The notes: generated by a model not told the origin, from the sequence alone. 64,000 nt of DNA from Pseudoalteromonas arctica (GCF_012927645.1 NZ_JABBMT010000013.1:1-64000); one strand, 5' to 3'. Positions 17,612 through 27,131 are shown, numbered from the stretch's first letter. Numbers and translations are program-made.

Positions 17612-19612
17612 TTAATCCATACCTTGAGTTAATAACTGCCAGGCTGTCGCCATATACTGGGTATATGCTTGCTCTGTCTGTGCATCTATTTCGACAAATT
17701 GCGATGGTGTTGTCGGTAAAAGCTGAGTTTTATCCCGCTCATTAACCCTATAATACTCATAAAGTGCCGATAAATCACCACGCCAGAGCTGCTCATTATG
17801 GCGTATTGTTTGAAAACCAAATACCTTCCTATCTGGTGCTGCATTAAATAATGATTGTCCCATGCTATAAAACTGAGTATTTGCTGGGGCAATTAAACCT
17901 AATAATGTTGGAGCTATATCCATATGGCTTGCCACTTGTTGCGCTGGTACTAAATCTGCACGAATACCTTTACCATAAATCACCATCGGCACATGCGTTA
18001 ACTCATATAAATTTGGACGCTGATGAAAGTTACGGCGACTATAATGATCCCCTGTAATAACAAATAATGCATCAGGATAACGTTGTTCCATTTTTGCTAC
18101 AAACTCACCCAACATTTTATCTGCATACCATAAGTGCCCTAATACATAAGGATTTAATAACTCGCCTTCTAATTGCTGTATTTCTTGTGGATAATCAGAT
18201 GGTGATTTATACGGATAATCATATTTATCTAAATCAAGATTAAACGGGCCATGATAACTACCGGAGAGGATCACATTAAAACTTTTTTGCGTTGTTTTTT
18301 CTGCAACTAAGTCAAATAACTGACCATCATCAATACCCCAGACACCTGCGCTACCTTTACCACCAGCATCTGTGGCTGAATAAACGTTATCAGCTCCTTG
18401 AGATAGAACGTACTCACCGACATTTTGCCACGATAACAACCCCCCATAAAAAAACTGACTGGTATACCCTAACTGCTCTAATTGATTAAATAACGATAGC
18501 TTGCTGCTTGGTTTTTGCGGCCCGATCAAACTCATATTAACCCCTGCATAAGGGATCCCAGATACAATACTGGATAGCGAATTCATGGTACTGCTAGCTG
18601 CTGGTAAAACGTTATCTAGGTAAATACCTTTACTAGCTAGGTTTTTCAACTGATTAGTTAAATTAAGTGAAGCATACTTCTGCTGTAACGGCCAAGAATC
18701 ATAACTTTCCATAACAATCACAAACACCTGTGATGGTGCAGCTAACAAAGGCGCTATCGTGTGTTTACTCAGCGCATTTAAAGGTAGGGTATCAAGCTCG
18801 GAGTTATGGCTTAAATATGGGTTTTCGCCGTTTACACCATAGCTTTGTAGATCAGTGTAATCTTTAATGGCATAAAAAAAGCTGCGAAATGGATTGATCA
18901 CCAAATTATTGATAAACGGGTCTGGCGTAACCGCAGACCACTTCCGCGATGCCGGACGTGACTCAAAAGAACCACGAATAGCACAGATAAATAACACCAC
19001 AATGATGCTAATTAACAATGTACGCTTCCATTTACAGTCAGTAAATATACGCTGTAAAAAGCTATTAGGCTGCTTATCAACGCGCTCGCATAACCTAAAT
19101 GCGCCCACCAACAGTGCCAATAACCCCAGAAAACTGCCCCATGGCCGATATTGTTCAATCACGGTCAAAGCAATTGCTTGCTGATCATCGTGCAACCCTT
19201 CAAACATAAAGTGATTGAATTGGCTACCGTACTCTGAAATATACGTAATACTGGTTATACAGAGTAAAATAGCGACTACAAAAAAGAGTTTACCCGTAAA
19301 ATTACGCACCACTCTTACCCAATGACCTAAGCGCATCGGTTGTAAAATACAATTTAATAGAAAAGGAATACTAAAACACACACCACTGGCAGCTGAATCA
19401 AAAGCAAACCCTGTTTCTAAGGTGTTTAAAATGACGTCAAAATCAATTGGAGTGGTGATCCGATCATAAAAGTAGACTAAAAAGAAAACGCGAAAGCTCA
19501 TAAACAATAGAACACCAGCTAACCATAATGTAGCGATGCGCCAACTTTCGTTAACAAATGAAAACCAACGACTTGACTCTGCAACTGATGATGCGACTGA
19601 TGATGCAAACAC
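17612..19612 (-). CDS. LTA-synthase/sulfatase-family membrane transferase (putative phosphoglycerol or phosphoethanolamine transferase)
   Basis: About 666 residues: five hydrophobic N-terminal helices (to about residue 220 including RTLLISIIVVLFICAI), then a periplasmic alkaline-phosphatase-fold domain. Landmarks are VFVIVMESYDSWPL (metal-binding Glu), AASSTMNSLSSIVSG (candidate nucleophile Thr), and the metal-binding GDHYSRR. This is the layout of LtaS, OpgB and related transferases, which move a phospholipid headgroup onto a glycan and leave diacylglycerol. The acceptor is unknown. The frame is open to ATG 19660, but GTG 19612 has AAGGA eight bases upstream and gives a more usual N-terminus; I use that. 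dgkA follows on the same strand. Confidence 0.8.
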   Translation of the reverse strand: MFASSVASSVAESSRWFSFVNESWRIATLWLAGVLLFMSFRVFFLVYFYDRITTPIDFDVILNTLETGFAFDSAASGVCFSIPFLLNCILQPMRLGHWVRVVRNFTGKLFFVVAILLCITSITYISEYGSQFNHFMFEGLHDDQQAIALTVIEQYRPWGSFLGLLALLVGAFRLCERVDKQPNSFLQRIFTDCKWKRTLLISIIVVLFICAIRGSFESRPASRKWSAVTPDPFINNLVINPFRSFFYAIKDYTDLQSYGVNGENPYLSHNSELDTLPLNALSKHTIAPLLAAPSQVFVIVMESYDSWPLQQKYASLNLTNQLKNLASKGIYLDNVLPAASSTMNSLSSIVSGIPYAGVNMSLIGPQKPSSKLSLFNQLEQLGYTSQFFYGGLLSWQNVGEYVLSQGADNVYSATDAGGKGSAGVWGIDDGQLFDLVAEKTTQKSFNVILSGSYHGPFNLDLDKYDYPYKSPSDYPQEIQQLEGELLNPYVLGHLWYADKMLGEFVAKMEQRYPDALFVITGDHYSRRNFHQRPNLYELTHVPMVIYGKGIRADLVPAQQVASHMDIAPTLLGLIAPANTQFYSMGQSLFNAAPDRKVFGFQTIRHNEQLWRGDLSALYEYYRVNERDKTQLLPTTPSQFVEIDAQTEQAYTQYMATAWQLLTQGMD

Positions 19613-19635
19613 GATAGTGTCCTTAAAGTAGTATG

Positions 19636-19650
19636 TTCCCGGCGCGGGAA
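19636..19650 (-). other. Small GC palindrome in the transferase leader
   Basis: TTCCCG-GCG-CGGGAA lies between a TATAAC -10-like element (19665-19670 on the minus strand) and the GTG start at 19612. If translation begins at 19660 this would be coding instead. Its role is unknown. Confidence 0.35.
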
Positions 19651-19783
19651 TATTACCCATTTAAGTTATAGCAACAATCTTTTTTTTGTAATTATCTGTA
19701 ATAAAACCCAATAAAATAGAGTAATAACAACGAATTAACTAAAACCCGCATCACACTAATTGCTAAAATTAACACGTTATTAT

Positions 19784-19864
19784 TTATTGATACCACTGCT
19801 GAACGTCACTAAACACACTCGCACTAAAAACCAGCATAAATATAAGTACAGCAAACTGCACCAT
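19784..19864 (-). CDS. Possible 26-residue membrane miniprotein
   Basis: A short frame ATG GTG CAG TTT .. CAA TAA encodes a peptide starting MVQFAVLIFMLVFSASVF and ending in a polar tail with Trp. It would be a single membrane helix or a signal-like peptide. AGAGAA lies about nine bases upstream of the ATG. It sits between the CYTH/CHAD gene and the transferase on the same strand, in a 283-base gap. No family is recognised; it could be chance, since AT-rich frames of this length are common. Confidence 0.3.
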   Translation of the reverse strand: MVQFAVLIFMLVFSASVFSDVQQWYQ

Positions 19865-19895
19865 ACATATTCTCTATGTTTTAATTTAAAACTGG

Positions 19896-21416
19896 TTATT
19901 GCCAATAAGGAAGAATTTTAAATGAAGCCAATCGGCTTTGCTCCATGGCACTTACTAAAAATTCAGACTTTCTCTCCAACCAGCTTTGAATTTTTGCCAA
20001 CTCTTCATCATCTTGCCCTGCACATAACTGCTTTAAATACTCAAGCGTACTGAGCTCGTACATGCCGTGTGAAATATCTAACCATGGAATACGAAACTCA
20101 CTACGTTCATCTTTTGCAAATAACGAACCTAAACAGTTACCACTGAGTAAGCTATTTTCTAAACGCATGCGTAAATCCAGGTAATCCTTAACTGTTAGAG
20201 TTTTTTGTTCTGGCAGTAACTGATGAAGATCTTGCCAATCTTTTTCAAATAATCGATTAGCAATCTCTGCGACTGGTTGTTCAGCTGCTTGAAACTGTAC
20301 TTGCCCCCAACTGCTACGCCATTGTTTATCCACCAGCCAGGTCGTTAAAGACAACAAGAGACGGTTATAGCGAGCGCTATGAAACAACCGATTAATATCA
20401 TCAATACTTGGCTGTAACTCTTTTAAATCATTAATTACTTGCGTTAACTCAGGTGCGCTGTTGATTTTTTTATAATAGGCGTGACGTTTAGAAGTGTAAG
20501 TTTTTAGCTGAATCGCGTTTTCAACCCATGCAAGCTCACTTAACAGCCATTTTAGCTCGGTGCGTAATAGTTCGGTGGTGCTTTTATCTACAATATCGTC
20601 AAACAACCAAAACGTATGGCGTATCAAACTAATACCATCGGTAACACGCTTAAGCGTTTTTAAACTTGGTTTGTCAAAATAACATTGCTCATGCTTTTGC
20701 ACAAAACGAATACCAAAACTAATTGCGGCTATAAGTGCTTGCTCTTGTGTTGCATGTTTAGGTAACGACACAAAACCGATTGATTTACTCGGTTTCAGTG
20801 GTTTGTTATCAGCTAAACGATAACCTCGTGCAGCTTTTGAATAGAGCCCTAATCGAATATTACCTTGGCTCACGAGTTTATCTGCCAAAATAAATAATTC
20901 ATCACGGCTGCCTTCTATCAATTCGATTTCAAGCTCACTAATTGGCTCCATCAAACCAGATGCAGATACTTCGCCTTTATCTAACACCACCTCAATTTTA
21001 GCGCCGCTGTCAGTTTCAATAAGCCAAGTACGACGAATAAAATTAGTACTAAAAATAGGGTAAAGATTAGAGGCAATTGCACTTATTTGCATACCATGTG
21101 GCCAAATACTAGCATCAAATGCTGTTATATTTGGTCGGCTACTTTCCAGCGGTAAATTATATTCAGGACGTTGATGCAACCCGCCCATAACTTCTCCAGC
21201 AAGCTTGATAGTTTGCTCACATTGATTATCAGCACATCGGGTACGAAAACCAATATCGAGCGCTCTTAATTCACGACTTGGCGTGTCAAAATAAGCATTT
21301 TGTAAACTACGCGAGGGTTTATTAGTAACCGTTTTTGCAAATTGAGTAATTAACGCGGGGATCAGTGGAATTACGATGTCTGACACCAAAAACTTCAGTT
21401 CTATCTCAGTATCCAT
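19896..21416 (-). CDS. ygiF: CYTH and CHAD domain protein, inorganic triphosphatase YgiF
   Basis: 506 residues. The N-terminal CYTH domain (about 1-205) begins MDTEIELKFLV with the ExExK signature and continues with YFDTPSRELRALDIGFRTR, EQTIKL, RPEY, EVVLDKGEV and ELEIELIEG, the acidic and basic residues lining the triphosphate tunnel. The C-terminal CHAD domain (about 225-500) is helical with conserved basic residues (VRH-like segments RVTDGISLIRHTFW). E. coli YgiF hydrolyses inorganic triphosphate; CHAD domains bind polyphosphate. It is divergent from ygiM, as in E. coli. The coding assignment is secure and the physiological role less so. Confidence 0.9.
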   Translation of the reverse strand: MDTEIELKFLVSDIVIPLIPALITQFAKTVTNKPSRSLQNAYFDTPSRELRALDIGFRTRCADNQCEQTIKLAGEVMGGLHQRPEYNLPLESSRPNITAFDASIWPHGMQISAIASNLYPIFSTNFIRRTWLIETDSGAKIEVVLDKGEVSASGLMEPISELEIELIEGSRDELFILADKLVSQGNIRLGLYSKAARGYRLADNKPLKPSKSIGFVSLPKHATQEQALIAAISFGIRFVQKHEQCYFDKPSLKTLKRVTDGISLIRHTFWLFDDIVDKSTTELLRTELKWLLSELAWVENAIQLKTYTSKRHAYYKKINSAPELTQVINDLKELQPSIDDINRLFHSARYNRLLLSLTTWLVDKQWRSSWGQVQFQAAEQPVAEIANRLFEKDWQDLHQLLPEQKTLTVKDYLDLRMRLENSLLSGNCLGSLFAKDERSEFRIPWLDISHGMYELSTLEYLKQLCAGQDDEELAKIQSWLERKSEFLVSAMEQSRLASFKILPYWQ

Positions 21417-21630
21417 TAGGCTTGAGGATTACCTTTAAAATAATTAAGAGCTCAAAATAAACAAAGCAGCCCAACATTGCAAATTTTTTAGCTTATTTGG
21501 ATCAGTAAACAGCAGCTATGATTACAATATCAGTCTTGCTATTAGGGCGCTAAATCCATACTATCTCAATACTTAACTATGAATAATACGATTGCTGTCC
21601 CACAGACGGTTACATTAACAGGGTAGATTG

Positions 21631-22230
21631 ATGTTTAAACATTCTTTATTAGCTTTGCTATTCGCGGCGGCTGCATTTATGAGTCACGCAGAAGAAAGTA
21701 ATTCAGCTAGCGATGCAAACACCGCTTATATAGTCGATAATCTTTATACATTTATGCACTCTGGCGCGAGTAAAAATTACCGCATTATTGGCTCTGTTGA
21801 TGCTGGTACAAAGTTAACCCAGTTATCCGCTGAAGAAAATGGCTTTGTTAAAGTTATTGATGATAAAGAACGTGAAGGCTGGGTTGAAGCTAAGTTTGTG
21901 TCAAAAACAGCGGGGATTCATCAACAGTACCGCACTTTGAGTGAAGAAATGGCATCAATGCAAGAGCAACTTCGTCAAGCACAAATTGAATTACCGCAGC
22001 TACAAGAGCAAAGCCAAACTTTAGTCGATCAAAATAGTGCTCTATCAGAGCAGATTGCTAAGCTTAAAAACACACTTGATGCTGAACGCACTGAAAAACA
22101 ACAAGCCGGTGCAAAAGAAAAACGTCAGCTACTAACTTATGGTGGAGCAATTGCATTCATCGGTTTATTTTTAGGTATTATTTTGACTATCGTATTATCA
22201 CGCCGTAAACGCTACGACGGCTGGGCGTAA
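21631..22230 (+). CDS. ygiM: SH3-domain, membrane-anchored protein YgiM (TIGR04211 family)
   Basis: 199 residues: a signal peptide ending near SHAEE, a bacterial SH3 domain (about 30-90; YTFMHSGASKNYRIIGSV .. GFVKVID..EGWVEAKFV), a coiled coil (about 95-160; rich in Gln/Glu/Leu), and a C-terminal membrane helix followed by RRKRYDGWA. The protein should face the periplasm, anchored at its C-terminus. The frame is open from TTG 21628; ATG 21631 is preferred. It is divergent from ygiF with about 210 bases between and has its own terminator. Function is unknown in detail; E. coli ygiM is linked to the cell envelope by its domain content only. Confidence 0.88.
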   Translation: MFKHSLLALLFAAAAFMSHAEESNSASDANTAYIVDNLYTFMHSGASKNYRIIGSVDAGTKLTQLSAEENGFVKVIDDKEREGWVEAKFVSKTAGIHQQYRTLSEEMASMQEQLRQAQIELPQLQEQSQTLVDQNSALSEQIAKLKNTLDAERTEKQQAGAKEKRQLLTYGGAIAFIGLFLGIILTIVLSRRKRYDGWA

Positions 22231-22255
22231 ACGATAACCACAAATATTTGATACT

Positions 22256-22280
22256 AAAAAGCACCCTCGGGTGCTTTTTT
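22256..22280 (+). terminator. Rho-independent terminator of ygiM
   Basis: AAAAAGCACCC-TC-GGGTGC followed by six T, 26 bases after the stop. Confidence 0.92.
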
Positions 22281-22283
22281 AAT

Positions 22284-22570
22284 CGCGCGGGGTAAACCCG
22301 CGCCTACGCATAGGTAGCAGCGAGTTTACCTCGCGACTGTTTTTACATTTACACCGATAAACCTATTTTACCACCGAAAGCACAAAGAGAAATGAATGAG
22401 AGCAAATGAGAAGAGAAAAATGCCACAAGCTCCGAATACACCCTAGCACCTAGTCACTTCCTAGAACCTAGCCCCTATTTTTACCTCTAAAGCGCAGCGT
22501 CCTCATAACCTCTTTGTGCATAAATTTTAATCGCGCGGGGGAACCCGCGCCTACTTCTGGTTACTGCGAG
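22284..22570. repeat. Inverted family A plus family B repeat block
   Basis: 22284-22380 is a family A right half in reverse orientation (CGCGGGGTAAACCCGCGCCTAC, then GTAGCAGCGAGTTTACCTCG and TTACATTTACACCGATAAAC). 22380-22475 is a family B copy, followed by CTCTAAAGCGCAGCGTCCTC and CCTCTTTGTGCA (to 22527), which pair with the inverted block at 16345-16499. 22530-22570 carries another single palindrome. No gene is seen. Confidence 0.85.
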
Positions 22571-22571
22571 G

Positions 22572-23054
22572 TTAAGTATCTAATCTCAGGCCAGTGTCTT
22601 GTTTAATTTTTTCGATCACCATATAGGTGTGGTGCGTACCGACACCCGGTATATCAACTAAATCTCCAAGCACTTGACGATACTCGTCCATGTCGCAAAC
22701 ACGAATTTTTAATAAATAATCATAGCCACCAGCAACCATGTCACATTCAACCACTTGCTTGATTTTTAAAATATGCTCTTTGAATACTTTGAATACCGCG
22801 GTATTCGATGTCACCAATGACACTTGCACATGCGCGACTAAACTTTGATTAAGTTTTGCTTCGCTAAGCTTGGCAAAGTAGCCTTGTATATAGCCTTCTT
22901 GTTCAAGCCGTTTCACTCGGTCAAGACACGGGCTAGGGCTTAAATTAACCTGCTTTGCGAGGTTAACATTAGATATTCTGCCGTTGTTTTGCAGAACATC
23001 TAAAATTGCTAAATCGATACGATCGAGCATGCGTAATCTATTCGAACTTGTCAT
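22572..23054 (-). CDS. Lrp/AsnC-family regulator, probable regulator of putA
   Basis: 160 residues: an N-terminal HTH (LDRIDLAILDVLQNNGRISN VNLAKQVNLSPSPCLDRVKR split around residues 10-50) and a C-terminal RAM/AsnC effector domain (VECDMVAGGYDYLLKIRVCD, VIEKIKQDTGL). The sequence is close to E. coli Lrp in both halves. It is divergent from putA with 169 bases between, and a near-consensus Lrp site lies there. In Vibrio and several alpha- and gammaproteobacteria such a neighbour (PutR-type) activates putA with proline; the role here is inferred from position. No symbol is given, as it could also be a global Lrp. Confidence 0.88.
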   Translation of the reverse strand: MTSSNRLRMLDRIDLAILDVLQNNGRISNVNLAKQVNLSPSPCLDRVKRLEQEGYIQGYFAKLSEAKLNQSLVAHVQVSLVTSNTAVFKVFKEHILKIKQVVECDMVAGGYDYLLKIRVCDMDEYRQVLGDLVDIPGVGTHHTYMVIEKIKQDTGLRLDT

Positions 23055-23119
23055 AACAGAATTTTATGCGGATAAGTTTAAAGTATGCCCTGTAAATTAT
23101 CGTAAAACGCCAAATTTAA

Positions 23120-23136
23120 CCAGCATATTCTGCTGG
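23120..23136. promoter_or_regulatory. Lrp-type operator between the regulator and putA
   Basis: CCAGCATATTCTGCTGG has perfect CCAGCA/TGCTGG arms around TATTC. Its inner 15 bases match the E. coli Lrp consensus YAGHAWATTWTDCTR at 14 of 15 positions. It lies 88 bases before the putA start and 66 before the regulator's own start, so it could serve both genes. Confidence 0.75.
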
Positions 23137-23223
23137 AATTTAATTAGAATGCACGCATTACACAGATGAAAATCGGGCAGCGAAATTTTTAGCTGCAAGA
23201 CTCCATACACCAGAGGGTTGTTT

Positions 23224-26200
23224 ATGTTATTTGACGGCGATTTGACAACAACGTGTCCAATCAGACAAAAAATCCGTGACTTTTATCGCATTGATGAAAA
23301 TGCTGTAATTGATCATATTTTACCGCTTGCTGAAGTTGGCGTAAAAGCCCGCAGCCGTGCTTGGGAACGTGCTCGCCAAATAGTTCACACTATTCGTCGC
23401 GAGCAAGATGGTCAAAGTGGTGTTGATGCACTTTTAAATGAGTTCTCGCTTTCAAGTGAAGAAGGTGTGGTATTAATGTGCTTAGCAGAAGCCCTGCTTC
23501 GTGTGCCAGATAAAGCCACTCAAGATACCCTAATTCGTGATAAGTTAGCCAAAGGCGATTGGAGCTCTCATTTAGGCAGCAGCGACTCACTATTCGTTAA
23601 TGCGTCATCTTGGGGCCTATTAGTGACCGGTAAAATGGTTAACTACACTGATAAAACTAAAGAACAGCAATTTGGTGTATTGAAAAAAACCATTGGCCGT
23701 CTAGGCGAGCCGGTTATTCGTAAGTCAGTAAACTTTGCCATGAAGATCATGGGTAAGCAGTTTGTCATGGGTCGCACCATTGATGAAGCTATCGAGCGCG
23801 CTGCTGAAAAAGAACAAAAAGGCTATGTATATTCATACGATATGCTAGGCGAGGGCGCACGCACCATGAAAGATGCACAGCGTTACTTTAATAGCTATAT
23901 GAATGCGATTCATGCAATTGGTAAAGCGGCAAATGGTCGTGGCCCAATTAAGAGCCCTGGAATTTCAGTGAAGCTGTCTGCGATTCATCCTCGTTATGAG
24001 TTCACACATAAAGAACGTGTAATGAGCGAAATTGTGCCAAAGCTTAAAGAGCTGGCCATGGCAGCTAAAAGCTACGATATTGGTTTTACTGTTGATGCTG
24101 AAGAAGCGGACCGTCTTGATATTTCACTTGATGTAATTGAAGCTGTATTTAGTGATGATGATCTAGCTGGTTGGCATGGTTTTGGTTTAGCCGTGCAAGC
24201 GTATCAAAAACGCGCAATTTTTGTGATTGAATGGTTAACTGAGCTTGCCAGCCGTGTTGGTCGTAAAATGATGGTGCGTTTGGTTAAAGGTGCCTACTGG
24301 GATACTGAAATAAAAACCACACAACAAGATGGTTTAGAGCACTTCCCAGTATTTACCCGTAAAGCGACAACTGACGTATCTTACAAAGCGTGTGCTATCA
24401 AAATGTTAGAAGCTCGTGATGTACTTTATCCACAGTTTGCAACGCATAATGCCTACTCTGCCGCAACAATTTTAGAAGTTGCTAAAGGTGATAACCAAGG
24501 TTTTGAATTCCAACGTCTGCATGGTATGGGGGAATCATTATTTGACCAAATCGTCACTGAAGAAAAAATTCAGTGCCGTGTATATGCCCCCGTTGGTCAA
24601 CACGAAGACTTATTGGCTTATTTAGTACGTCGCCTACTTGAAAACGGTGCTAACTCATCGTTTGTTAACGCCATTGTAGATACTACTAAACCTGTAGAAT
24701 CGTTATTGCCTGATCCAGTAGAAACACTGCAAGGATTACGTAATAAGTACAACACCCAAATTAAGATGCCAATTGATTTATACGGCGCTGAACGTGCTAA
24801 CTCAAAAGGTATGGATTTAACCGATATCAATGCGATCACGCCATTCAAGGAAAATCTTGATACCTGGTTTGCAGAGCATCGCATTAGTGAAAGCGATATT
24901 CCTGAGGGTTCAATTGCAGTTAAAAACCCAGCCAATCATCAAGAGATCATCGGCCATATCAAGTTACAAAATAGCGATGATATGCTCACGCTACTAAGCA
25001 ATGCAGAAACCGCCTTTGAGTCATGGTCACAAACGCCAGTTAAAGAGCGCGCTAATTTACTACGCCGTATTGCCGATATTCTAGAACGTCATCATGATGA
25101 ACTTGTGGCCATCTGTATCAAAGAAGCCGGTAAAGTAGCCCAAGATGGTATTGATGAAGTACGCGAAGCCGTTGATTTTTGTCGTTACTACGCAGCTCGA
25201 GCCGAAGAACTAAGTGAAGATGAACGCTTTGAAGCCCGTGGAGTGATCTTATGTATTAGCCCATGGAATTTCCCACTAGCAATCTTCTTAGGTCAAGTCG
25301 CTGCCGCTATCGTAACGGGTAATACGGTTATCGCAAAGCCTGCTGAGCAAACAAGCTACATCGCGCTACGTACTATTGAACTTATGTTATCAGTTGGCTT
25401 ACCAGAGCACGTAGTACAGCCTGTTATCGCTCGCGGTAGTGAAGTAGGCAAAACCATTGTTCCTGATGAGCGCATTCAAGCGGTTATGTTTACCGGTTCA
25501 ACAGAAACTGGCACTCTTATTTCGCAAACATTGGCTGCACGTAATGATATTCAAGTACCGTTGATTGCCGAAACCGGCGGTCAGAATTGTATGATCGTAG
25601 ATTCAACAGCACTGCCTGAGCAAGTTGTTGATGATGTGATCAGCTCTGGCTTCCAAAGTGCCGGTCAACGTTGTTCAGCACTGCGTGTATTATTCTTACA
25701 AGAAGACATCGCTGATGGCGTTATTGATATGATCAAAGGCGCGCTAAAAGAGCTACACATTGGCGATCCATCATTACTATCAACTGATATCGGCCCAGTA
25801 ATTGATGAAAAAGCCTTAAAGAACTTAAATGAACACGTTGAGTACTTAAAAGGCAACGCAACACTACATTATGAATGTGACATTCCAGATAACAGCGAAA
25901 ACGGAGCGTATTTCTTTGCGCCACGTTTATATGAAATCAACGATTTATCTGTACTGAAACGTGAAGTCTTTGGCCCATGTGTGCATATCATTCGCTTTAA
26001 AGGCACAGAGCTTGACAACGTGATTGACCAAATAAATAACACTGGATTTGGCTTAACCATGGGCATTCACTCACGTATTGAAGAGCGTTGTGAGTACTTA
26101 GCGAAAATGTCGCGTGCCGGAAACGTCTACGTTAACCGCAACATGATTGGTGCAATCGTTGGTGTGCAACCATTTGGTGGCCGTGGTTTATCGGGTACTG

Positions 26201-27027
26201 GCCCTAAAGCAGGTGGCCCTAACTACTTAGCTCGTTTAGTGAAAGAGAAAGCATCGCCAGAAAACGTGCAAATGACTAACCTAACACCAGACGAGCTTGA
26301 CACTCACCACTATTCAGGCGCTGCCGAGCAAGTTGAAAAGTTAATGGCTAACTCAATGCGCGATGAAAAAATCTGGCGCGCAACACCATTAAATGACCGT
26401 GTTTCAGCAGTACGTCAGTTATTAGCAAAAGTTGCAACGGTTGATATTATCGATGAACTCGCCGACGATTTAGCATTAACACTTGCCGATGCCCGTGCCC
26501 AGCTTAACCGCCTTGAAAAACACATGCGTAAGTTTACCACTTTGCCAGGGCCAACAGGTGAATCAAATACTCTACACCTTGAAGCGCGTGGTTGCGTTGT
26601 ATGTTATGCCGATAAGAGTACCTCGTTTAACTTCTGGGCTATTTCGATCATCACCGCCCTTGCTGCGGGTAATACCGTGATCACTGTAGCGTCAGAGTTA
26701 TTTTATGACGAAGCGGTGGCGTTTAAAGATAAGTTTATCTCTACAGGTGTAGCTGAAGGGGTATTCCAAGTAGCTAAACCGAATCAGTTACAAGCTATTT
26801 TGGCGCACCCTCATTTAGCTGGTGCTGTTGTTGCAGCGCGTTCATCACGCTTAGGCTACTTTAGCCAGCAGCTAGCGCAACGTAAAGGAGCTATCTTGCC
26901 TGTGATCAGTGCTGAGTACTACGACACGTTAATCAAGCGCTTATTAACAGAAAAGACCATAAGTATTGATACAACGGCTTCAGGCGGTAATACATCACTA
27001 ATGACTTTAGTTGAAGACGACGAATAA
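23224..27027 (+). CDS. putA: Bifunctional proline dehydrogenase / L-glutamate gamma-semialdehyde dehydrogenase PutA
   Basis: PutA oxidises proline to glutamate in two steps with substrate channelling, feeding electrons to the quinone pool. The 1267-residue protein has a PRODH barrel (about 90-480; RLVKGAYWDTEIK near 351, RRLLENGANSSFVN), an aldehyde dehydrogenase domain (about 560-1000; SPWNFPLAIFLGQ, AETGGQNCMIV, catalytic Cys in GQRCSALR near 816), and a C-terminal ALDH-like tail (about 1050-1267). The N-terminal ribbon-helix-helix repressor domain of enterobacterial PutA is absent, so control must come from outside, consistent with the divergent Lrp-type gene. AGAGGG six bases before ATG 23224 sets the start; TTG 23218 overlaps the spacer. 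Confidence 0.97.
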   Translation: MLFDGDLTTTCPIRQKIRDFYRIDENAVIDHILPLAEVGVKARSRAWERARQIVHTIRREQDGQSGVDALLNEFSLSSEEGVVLMCLAEALLRVPDKATQDTLIRDKLAKGDWSSHLGSSDSLFVNASSWGLLVTGKMVNYTDKTKEQQFGVLKKTIGRLGEPVIRKSVNFAMKIMGKQFVMGRTIDEAIERAAEKEQKGYVYSYDMLGEGARTMKDAQRYFNSYMNAIHAIGKAANGRGPIKSPGISVKLSAIHPRYEFTHKERVMSEIVPKLKELAMAAKSYDIGFTVDAEEADRLDISLDVIEAVFSDDDLAGWHGFGLAVQAYQKRAIFVIEWLTELASRVGRKMMVRLVKGAYWDTEIKTTQQDGLEHFPVFTRKATTDVSYKACAIKMLEARDVLYPQFATHNAYSAATILEVAKGDNQGFEFQRLHGMGESLFDQIVTEEKIQCRVYAPVGQHEDLLAYLVRRLLENGANSSFVNAIVDTTKPVESLLPDPVETLQGLRNKYNTQIKMPIDLYGAERANSKGMDLTDINAITPFKENLDTWFAEHRISESDIPEGSIAVKNPANHQEIIGHIKLQNSDDMLTLLSNAETAFESWSQTPVKERANLLRRIADILERHHDELVAICIKEAGKVAQDGIDEVREAVDFCRYYAARAEELSEDERFEARGVILCISPWNFPLAIFLGQVAAAIVTGNTVIAKPAEQTSYIALRTIELMLSVGLPEHVVQPVIARGSEVGKTIVPDERIQAVMFTGSTETGTLISQTLAARNDIQVPLIAETGGQNCMIVDSTALPEQVVDDVISSGFQSAGQRCSALRVLFLQEDIADGVIDMIKGALKELHIGDPSLLSTDIGPVIDEKALKNLNEHVEYLKGNATLHYECDIPDNSENGAYFFAPRLYEINDLSVLKREVFGPCVHIIRFKGTELDNVIDQINNTGFGLTMGIHSRIEERCEYLAKMSRAGNVYVNRNMIGAIVGVQPFGGRGLSGTGPKAGGPNYLARLVKEKASPENVQMTNLTPDELDTHHYSGAAEQVEKLMANSMRDEKIWRATPLNDRVSAVRQLLAKVATVDIIDELADDLALTLADARAQLNRLEKHMRKFTTLPGPTGESNTLHLEARGCVVCYADKSTSFNFWAISIITALAAGNTVITVASELFYDEAVAFKDKFISTGVAEGVFQVAKPNQLQAILAHPHLAGAVVAARSSRLGYFSQQLAQRKGAILPVISAEYYDTLIKRLLTEKTISIDTTASGGNTSLMTLVEDDE

Positions 27028-27045
27028 AATCAACAACTAAGTATT

Positions 27046-27071
27046 AAAGGGCGCTTTTTAGCGCCCTTTTT
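27046..27071 (+). terminator. Rho-independent terminator of putA
   Basis: AAAGGGCGCT-TTTT-AGCGCCCTTTTT, 18 bases after the stop codon. Confidence 0.92.
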
Positions 27072-27131
27072 GCTACGTATACAATGAAAAGTTTGCTAAC
27101 TTTAATGTATGCGAATTTTTTTGAGTAAGTA

